From Leuctra nigra (Eukaryota; Arthropoda; Insecta; Plecoptera; Leuctridae): 64,000 nt of DNA. The notes beneath the pieces were generated by a model. That model was not told where the DNA came from. It worked only from the letters and a program-made list of their open reading frames with translations, and did no database searches. Made by a program: the position numbers and the translations under genes. The number at the start of each line of letters is the position of its first letter. The stretch's first letter is position 1. The DNA lies in NCBI GenBank assembly GCA_934045905.1, contig OW203768.1, forward strand, positions 33,695,060 to 33,759,059, read 5' to 3'. Below are positions 48,401-57,400 of this stretch, piece by piece.

Positions 48401-51400
48401 GTTTTTCAATACTTCGGTAACTTTTAAACGGTTGATTAGGTCTGTACAGTAAAACCTCCTTAAATCGAACAACCATTAGCCGAAATCCATCATAAATCGA
48501 AGTAAACTCAAGTCCCGTCACACAGTATAATCTGTTACATGTTAAAATAAATTATAAACCGAAATTTGCGTAAGTCGTAATTCGAAGTAATATTTGGCCC
48601 CAAGTTGAAATATAACATGTGATTTCAGTTTATAAATCGAAGTATTTATTTTGTATAATACAATTTTCGGAGAATACAGGATTATTTCTATCAAAAATGT
48701 CCTCTATTTTTGGAGCAGAGTGTCCGCCTGACTTCCCTCCCTTTTCAGCGGCACCCCAGCTGGCACTACCTGCTCTATCTCAAAGACAAGTAGGTCTCTC
48801 AACAAAAAAACAGACACGGGTGGAGGGTTGAATCCCTGTTTCTAAGAATTAGAGCAAAAAGTCACTCTGAAAAGGGCTGTAAATAGTCAACAACTGACTG
48901 CCGGCATAAACATTGGTCATTGAATTATTATTCTGCGTAATATTTAATCTTATGTTTACTTTTAATATGGATGTCCACATAAAATAAATATTCTGTCGAC
49001 TGAAAAACAAACTGAAATCAGTGACTTTTTCAAGAAATCTTCCACCTATTTAATTTTTTTCTCAATCTTTTGATGATTCATAAATGACAGCGAACAATTA
49101 TCTTTCCGTTTCTGTTCCATTATTTATTTTTTTAATAACACCACACCTGTTGTTGAATAAATAATAATTGTGAAATCGATTTATTGTCAAAAATTAAGTG
49201 TGTGATTAATTTGTTTAGTATCCAGTCTGCAGATTATATATAATTGCGTAAATAATAAGAGTCCTTTAAACCATTGGAGGCATTGACCCTTCACTAAACA
49301 GCTGTCTTCAAGTGGTCTCTAGACCCTTGCGCAGTGGGAGGGGGTAGGTTTACGAGGCTTATCTTTACTACACGTCTGGAAAACATCATTCTATGAAAAT
49401 ACTTATAAATCGAAAAATCATGAGTCGAAGTGCTTTTTTTTGGGTCCCTTCAATTTCGACTTAACGAGGTTTTACTGTATTGTCATGCAACAACCAATGT
49501 CATTCCTAGAATGTCTGTGTTAATTTTATTACCTACTGGTTACATTTTCTTTTTTTTTTTTTTAATATTTACTTTTAGCAGACTATTAAAAAACTGGACA
49601 TTAACGGAATATTTAGTAGAGAATAGAGATTTTCTATCACAGTATTAACGAGATATGTATTAGGTTGGATTCTAATTCCTAAAGGAAGACTACACTTTGT
49701 GTCCAAGACATACTGCCAATAGTGCAGTCCATAAACCGCAATTTAGGGGTCAATAGTGCAAATAGTGATAGAACCACGAAAATTTGTGTACTTACTAATT
49801 CGACCATGAGAAATCCAAAAATTTATGGCCCCAAGCTGAATTCCTGCAACTTTTGGAGTAATTAATAAATAAAGTCATGCTTTTTAGTAAAATTTTCAAA
49901 TACATGTTGTTTTCAAGTAATTCAAACACATAATATAAGTACCTTGTCCTTGATTCAATCAGGCCTTCTAGATTTTGAATGAAAAACCAAATTAAGGATG
50001 GACTTCATTTGTTTCTTCATAAATGAAAGTTAGTTCTGTGAATTATTCTCAGTATTTTCGCTTATATTTGTGGATTAATCGCTAGTTTTGCATGTTTGTT
50101 GTGTTGAATGGTGATATTAGATATTTTGGGAGCCATTCAAACCATTTTTCCGCGTCAGAATCTGTTTAAAGTATTAGAAAATAGTTTTATATACTAGGTC
50201 TACGAAACCTACCAAGAGACGCTTGTAGCTCATTTGGACTTGAAGTAATGTGAGCAATGAGTGGAATATATAAAGTTTGGAGTGATGAAGTAAACCGGCT
50301 AGATGCCCCTTCAGCTGTAGACAATGTCATAAACATTTCTAGTCAACCCATAGGAGCTTCTATAAATGATTTTTCGTCTAGTGATGAATCGGACACGGAG
50401 CTAATGCAAGTTGAGTCTGCAACCAATGAGATGTCTTTGAACATAGTTCCCGATGGTTTCACGATGGTGACAGGAAATAAAAGGCGTCGTAATTGTAACG
50501 ATCGTCCCAGCACACGATCATCTGGGTCAGATGCTTCAGGCCCATCATCCAAGAGAGTGATCAACCTTGTGCGTACGCAGAACTCATTTGAGCCGCTTGC
50601 AAGTGCAAATGATATGGACACGACCCCGATGACGGCGGAGACTTTGCCAGATAAGAAGTATAAAATCCCACCAATAGTGATTCAAAATATGAAATCTCAT
50701 AAGGCATTAGTTGAGTTGCTCTCCGCTGTATGTCCAGAACAAGGGGCATTCATAATCAAACCTGGTCTCGAAGTTTCTCGAGTAATCATTAGAGATATTA
50801 CCTCGTACAAACTAATTACCTCCGCCCTAGACTCGACTGAGGGAATAGAGTACTACACGTTTCCAACTGAGCGCACTAGATCACAGCGTTTTGTTCTGAG
50901 AGGTCTGCCACAATCTGCTGAAACAGAAGACATTCAAGAGGAGCTGAAGCAGCAAGGCTTCAATGTCCGCTCTGTGCGGCAGATGAAGATGCCTGGAGAC
51001 AGTACACGTCTTTTGCCCCTTTTTGAATGTACGCTAGTAAGTACGAGTGGTCAGGCTCCAGTGGACCTCAGCCAAATCAAGAGACTCCTCTACTGCGTGG
51101 TCTCCACCGAGGCCCCACGGAGCAAGAAGATTAATGTCATACAATGTTTTAATTGTCAAAGAGTGGGTCATACGGCCAAATTTTGTCATCGCCAGCCACG
51201 ATGTGTTCGATGTGGAGGTGTGCATCAGGTTAAGGAGTGTAAGGAGTCACCAGAAACAGCAAAGTGCTGTAACTGCAATCAGCAGCATGCCGCTTGCTAC
51301 CGAGGATGTGATGTCATCAAGGCAGCAACTCGTCATGCTACTCGAGCCCGACGTCCACAGCAGCAAGATGGCTCTTCTCCACAGCATGATAACCGAGGGA

Positions 51401-54400
51401 ATACTCAGACGCAACCCACGCCCGTGCCACGAGTCTCATTGGCGCAACCACGGACTTTTGCTTCTGTTTTGAACACTCAGATAAATCCAGAGCAACCCTC
51501 GTCCTCAAACACCACTGCCTTAGAAGAAGCAGAGAGGCCACCCAATGCTCTTCCTGAACTCGTACAACCGGTAGTACCTCAACAATCAACTATTGATTGG
51601 ATAGCCCTTATAAACGGCATTGCAATTTTTATAGTTAATATGAACATTCACCCCATCATTACGTCTCTGGCAAGTTTTGTGCCAACTCTTCTTTTGTCTG
51701 TACAAAATCGCAATGCCAGCGATTAATTCAATTAATCTAATCATTTGGAATGCTAATAGCATAAGTTCTCGTAAAGACGAATTACTTCTATTGATGGAAT
51801 CACGAAATTTAATGGCTGCCCTTGTCTGTGAGACCCATCTTAACCCTAAGGACAAGCTTAAGCTTGCCAATCACTCAGTGTATAGAACTGATCGTCCAGG
51901 AGACAGGAGAGCAGGAGGGACTGCAATCATCATTGACAATCGAGTAAGTCACTACGAGATTGTTTTACCTGAAACGAAATCAATAGAGGCTACCGCTATC
52001 CTGCTTTTTACTAAACTGGGTCCACTCCGGCTTATAGCCACGTATTGTCCTCCGCGAACTAAGCTTCTCACAGCAGATATAGAAGCATTAATGGACTCGA
52101 ATTACCCGACTATTCTCGGTGGCGACCTTAATGCTAAGCATACAGCCTGGAACTCGCGAGTTGTCAACGCCAATGGCCGCACTCTCCTTTCACTCTCCCG
52201 TATAAGTGACTTTACTGTGACTGGACCGCAAGAAGCGACACATCTTCATATCCCTACAGGAAGAGCTGATGTTCTTGACATTGCGGTGGTGAAAAATCTG
52301 CGACATTCCATTGAATTAGAAACACTTTTAGAATTGTCTTCAGATCATAATCCTGTACTTTTGAGCGTAGGGGACTCATACGAGACCGTTGATCCCATCA
52401 TTCGATTCAATTACAGAAAAGCAGACTGGGAAAAGTTCAGAGAGCATTTATCAAATAAGTTGGAGAGTGGACCACTTGATTCGCATCAGGATATAGATTT
52501 AGCAGTAAATAAATTAACGGAAAATATTATGGAAGCAAGAGCGATCAGTGTTCCCATTTGTAATACAAAAAGGTGCACAATATTTGATCTTCCACGTGGA
52601 ATTAAACTGTCAATAGCCACTCGAAACCGTGCACGTAGGAGATGGCAGGCGCTCAGAACACCTGATTTACATGAAGAATATAAGCTCTTAGACAGATCTG
52701 TAAAGGAATTAATTCGTCGCCACAGGAGAGAGAGGTGGGAAGATGCTGTAGCCACACTAGAACCAGGGAGTCGTCCACTCTGGTCCATGGCAAAACGACT
52801 GACAAGAAGCAAACAACCAAATCCACCCATTCAAGGTAGTACACACCTTGCATGCAGCCCACATGATAAGGCAGAAGTTCTAGCAGATTCGCTTCAAAAT
52901 CAGTTTTCCCCAAACCCGCCGACTAATTCATCAGCACATATCGAGGCTGAAGTAAGAACCCATCTTGCTATACACAAGGCGCAGGCTGAAGATGATGAAG
53001 TCGTTCTCTGCTCTATGGACGAAGTAATTATATATCTAAATGAACTTGCAAATGGCAAGGCACCTGGTATTGACGAGATCACAAACACGATTCTTAAAGA
53101 ACTTCCTATACCTGCCGGTGAACGTATCCTTGAAATATTTAATGCCAGTCTCCGTCTTCAACACTTCCCCACCCAATGGAAAGTAGCCAAAGTCATTGTG
53201 TTCCCGAAAGCGGGAAAGAATCTTCGTGACCCTGCAAATTACCGGCCGATTAGTCTCCTCTCATCACTATCGAAGCTTTTTGAAAAGGTCCTTCATGCTC
53301 GAATTAGAGGCCACGCAAACGCTACAAAGCTGCTGATCAATGAGCAGTTTGGCTTTCGACAGAAGCATTCAACAACACATCAGCTTCTACGTGTGGTTGA
53401 CAAGATAAACGATGGATTTAAAAAGCTGAAAGGAACTGGTATAGTTTTCCTGGACGTTGCTAAAGCATTTGATAGAGTTTGGCATGAAGGCCTACTACAA
53501 AAACTAATTAAATATCAATTCCCCAACTACTTAATCAATATCATCCACTCCTATTTAAATCAAAGATCCTTCACCGTACACATCAACGGTGCCTGTTCTT
53601 CAGCGAGGCCTATTCTGGCTGGAGTTCCTCAGGGATCTATCATTAGCCCCATCCTCTTCAACATCTTCACCAATGACATCCCAACTAACATTCCGGACAC
53701 CGAAGTAGCTTTCTATGCTGACGATGCCGCAGTCATCTGCCAATCTATGGCATCTAATCAACTTGGCCCGCCTCTGCAAAAAGCATTAGACGTACTCAGC
53801 CACTGGTATACAGAGAACCGTATAGCCCTAAATTCATCTAAGACAGAGGCAACACTCTTCACCAAGCGACGGAAATTTCAACCCCCTACCATAAACATCT
53901 CTGGTACAGATGTCTCCTGGTCTCCCAGCAATGTTTACCTGGGTGTCACCCTGGATGCCAAGCTCTCCTGGAAGGCCCACGCTGAGAAGATTGCCAGCAA
54001 GGCCAACGGGAAGACGGCGGCGCTGTTCCCACTGCTCAAAAGCAAATCCATGCCGCTCACCAGCAAGCTGCTTCTTATCCAGAGCGTCATCGTGCCCACA
54101 CTGACGTACGCCTCACCAGTGTGGTACGAGAGGACTTCAGCGGGAGCGAGAACAATGCTGCAGAGGGTGCAGAACAGGGCCCTCAAGATCGCCCTGCGCA
54201 CTCCGATGTTCACCCGGACGAAGAGCATACACCAAGATATAGGATTTGCCTATCTCCACGAAGTCATGGAAAATCAGAGAGAGTCGTTCTACGCAGCACT
54301 CGGAGACCATGGAAATCCACTAATCAGCAGACTGGCTGATGTTACTTCCTAACTCTTGACTCCTATAGTCTAAATTTGTGTCAATGTTTTACAATTTTTA

Positions 54401-57400
54401 TAATTTCCAAATGTCATGACAGAGTTATGTACAAACATTATGTGTACGGTATCTGAAAATTCAGGCACTACAAGTATGTAGTAGCCAACAAGAGCGAAGA
54501 CCAAATTAAGGATTTGGAGATTGATTTTAATTTCTTAATTATGTAGGTAATTGAAGTATGAATTAATCAAATTTTTATGAAACAATTGACGGTTTATATT
54601 TTAAATAACAATTATATATAATATTCAATTTTGAAATGTCCAAAGTCGCAAATTTCTTTTGTCATTTGACATTTAGTTGTTTAATTTAATTAGTTAATAA
54701 CTCCAAAAGTTGCAGGAATTCAGCTTGGGGCCATAAATTTTTGGATTTCTCATGGTCGAATTAGTAAGTACTCAAATTTTCATGTTTCTATCACTATTTG
54801 CACTATTGTTCGGTTTATGGACTGCACTACAATGTGCTTCTACAAAACCGCACTTCCGAAGAAGGCCAGCCAATCTGTTGGCATGAAGTCCACGTGTCTG
54901 TACCTGCGATAGAGCCCGATGAGCTTGTTCTGCACGTCCGCGCCATCTATGAGGCGCACGGTGAGGCGCTCCCCGCACTGGCACAGCGCCTCCGTCAGAC
55001 GGATGCCGGCCTTGAGGTGGCGCACCTTGTAGCCGGGCTGCGGCTGGTCCACGGCCGCGTCGAAGTCCAGCCCCGTGTTCACCCAGCCAATCAGCTCGCC
55101 GATCACGTCTAGAGCAAGAGAAACGTTAGCCTGAGATGTGTGACCCTCGAGTGTGACCTTTTCTTTACGAGACATTAGTATTAGCCTTCCTCTATAAGGG
55201 CCCCTTTTCAATACTCGATTAAACTTAAACAGCTGATTTGGAGTGGAATATATTGCCAAGGCAATAACCACACTTGGACAATTTTCATATCATTTTAGTT
55301 TTTTTTCAGTCAGTTGCAAAAAGAAACTTTTAAATTGTAAGGATGTAATATTCCACAGGTAAACTCATGATTTAATTAAGATTTGGGTATGAATGGTGTC
55401 TGCAAAAAAAAATAACAACCTTAGAAAATTGTCCCAGGCCACTCATATTTAATTCTAGATATTTTTTTGGCAGCTTTTGTGTGCGATTGTACCGACATTT
55501 TTGAACATTTTACACATTGAAGCATAAACTCGTAGTGAAAAAAATGTAGGTAGGTACCAAGAATAAACAAAACCAGCAAAACCAAAGTCATGATAGCTTC
55601 ACAAAATAAATGTACTAAGTGAGCATAATGACAGTGACATAGGTACAATAATGTACGTTGGTAGGTTACCAACTTCAAAGGTGTGAAAACATAAAAATGC
55701 ATTGAGAACGTTACCTGTCTTGTCAATGAGACTCGGCAGTGCCTTGGCCAGCAGGCCCGGTGTTTGCTCCACGATGTGCACCCAGTCCTCGCTGCCGGCC
55801 CCCACGGCCCGCTCTATCAGCTCGCTCAGTTGCGCGGCCTCGTCCGAGATCGGGGGGTCGTCTCGCCCCGAGCAGCGGGCCTCCACCTCGGACTCGCTCG
55901 GGTCCGTCAGGAACTGCAGGGGAAACACAATCACGTGAACACAGAGCAGTGCATGCGGGGGAAACACAATCACGTGAACACAGAGCAGTGCATGCCAACT
56001 CTTTCAGACATGTTTGAAATAAATTTAGTCCATTGACGAGAGACAGAAGTTCATCTTAAAAGGTGATACTAGCGCTCGGCCGGTTTAGCAAATTGAAAGA
56101 GAAAAATTATTCCAAAGTGGGTGTAACTTTGATAGGATGTTCACATGATCAGTATGACTGTATATTATTAGTACCTAGCACTTTTTAATTTTTTCTTCTT
56201 ACCTTGTAAATAAGGCGCCGGTTATTCAACAAAACCGCGCAAAACTATGAAATTTCCGATACGATTGGAGACCAAACCCGTTAACCAATTGATCTCAAAT
56301 TTTAATCATGATTAGATGAAAGACAAACTTAGGGTTATCACTTAACACATTTTTTTAATTAAATTTATACGCCACCCAGCAAGACAAGAAAATGTACCAT
56401 TTCTCACCAAAATCAACTAATTATTATATGAAGGGATGTGTGTTGTGAAAAATATCCGACCGAACCGGGGCTCGAACCCGGGACCTCTCACTTGCCGGGC
56501 GAGAGCTCTACCAACTGAGCTACCCGATCGGACGGACGGACATTAGACACAACACACTGATGAGGGTTAGAGATCTCCGAGGAGAATGGAATGAAGGTAG
56601 AGAATGCTTCTACGAACTGTCATACCACCGGTGACGATGCTGTCACCATGTCTCTTTGCACTTGCGTGCGCAACCCTCTTTTACTCGACCGAACGAGTTG
56701 CTTTTCAGCTCGAATCCCTTCATATCATCCTGACTCCATGGAAGTTTTCCAAAGAAACCTACATTCTCAACTAATTATTAGTAATGAACAAAGCAAAATA
56801 TTAAAATGTACCAAGTGATAATAACCCTAAGTTGTGTTTTACTTTTATCTAATCATGATTACAATTTCAAATCATTTCGTCAACCTATTTTGTCTCCAAT
56901 CGAATCCAAAAAAGTGCCTGCAACAAGCAGCAAAAACGCTCGCGCTTGCCCTACCTTAAAATTGAAACAGACAATGCCGCACAGCGAATTTGTTGAAACC
57001 CAGACCGGAAACAACATGATTGGAAGGTACTTACCACCATGGGCTGGAAGTCGCATGTGAACGGGTTGAAGGTCTTGCTTGACTCTTCCTCGTCGTTGAA
57101 GTCGTAGTCCATGTCTTGAAACTGCCGGCAAGTGCACACACGACACAGATTAGAAGACAGTACAAAACATCTCCTAACCTCAAGAAACACACAACTTAGG
57201 AAAATGAGTTTAGTATAACTGTCTCGAAGCTTGTGCTCATAATACTATCTCAGACATAATCTTTGTTACCTATAGGCAATATACCACATGCGTGAACTGT
57301 AGGTACAATTTTAGTAGGTACTGAAACAAATACAGAACAAAGGATAGGGTGTTCAAACATTAGGAATGATTATTTACTGGCCAAACTACAAACAAAAAAG

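Larger units (their letters stand above)
50000..54499 (+). mobile_element. Complete jockey-like LINE
   Basis: 4.5 kb between perfect 14-bp target duplications accaaattaaggat (49986-49999, 54500-54513). Two intact ORFs (50257-51726, 51713-54352) with an overlapping stop/start. The 3' end (..AGCCAACAAGAGCGAAG) has no poly(A). Intact ORFs and perfect TSD point to a recent insertion. It is antisense to Virilizer in intron E-F. Confidence 0.92.
49720..54829. mobile_element. Older TIR element split by the jockey-like LINE
   Basis: About 145-bp inverted repeats: AGTGCAGTCCATAAACCG ... GGAGTAATTAA (49721-49873) and TTAATAACTCC ... CGGTTTATGGACTGCACT (54693-54828). Both arms carry AATAGTGCAAATAGTGATAG and GGCCCCAAGCTGAATTCCTG. 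Without the LINE it is about 0.6 kb. TAGTG ends suggest hAT, but I could not find a convincing TSD. Confidence 0.8.
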
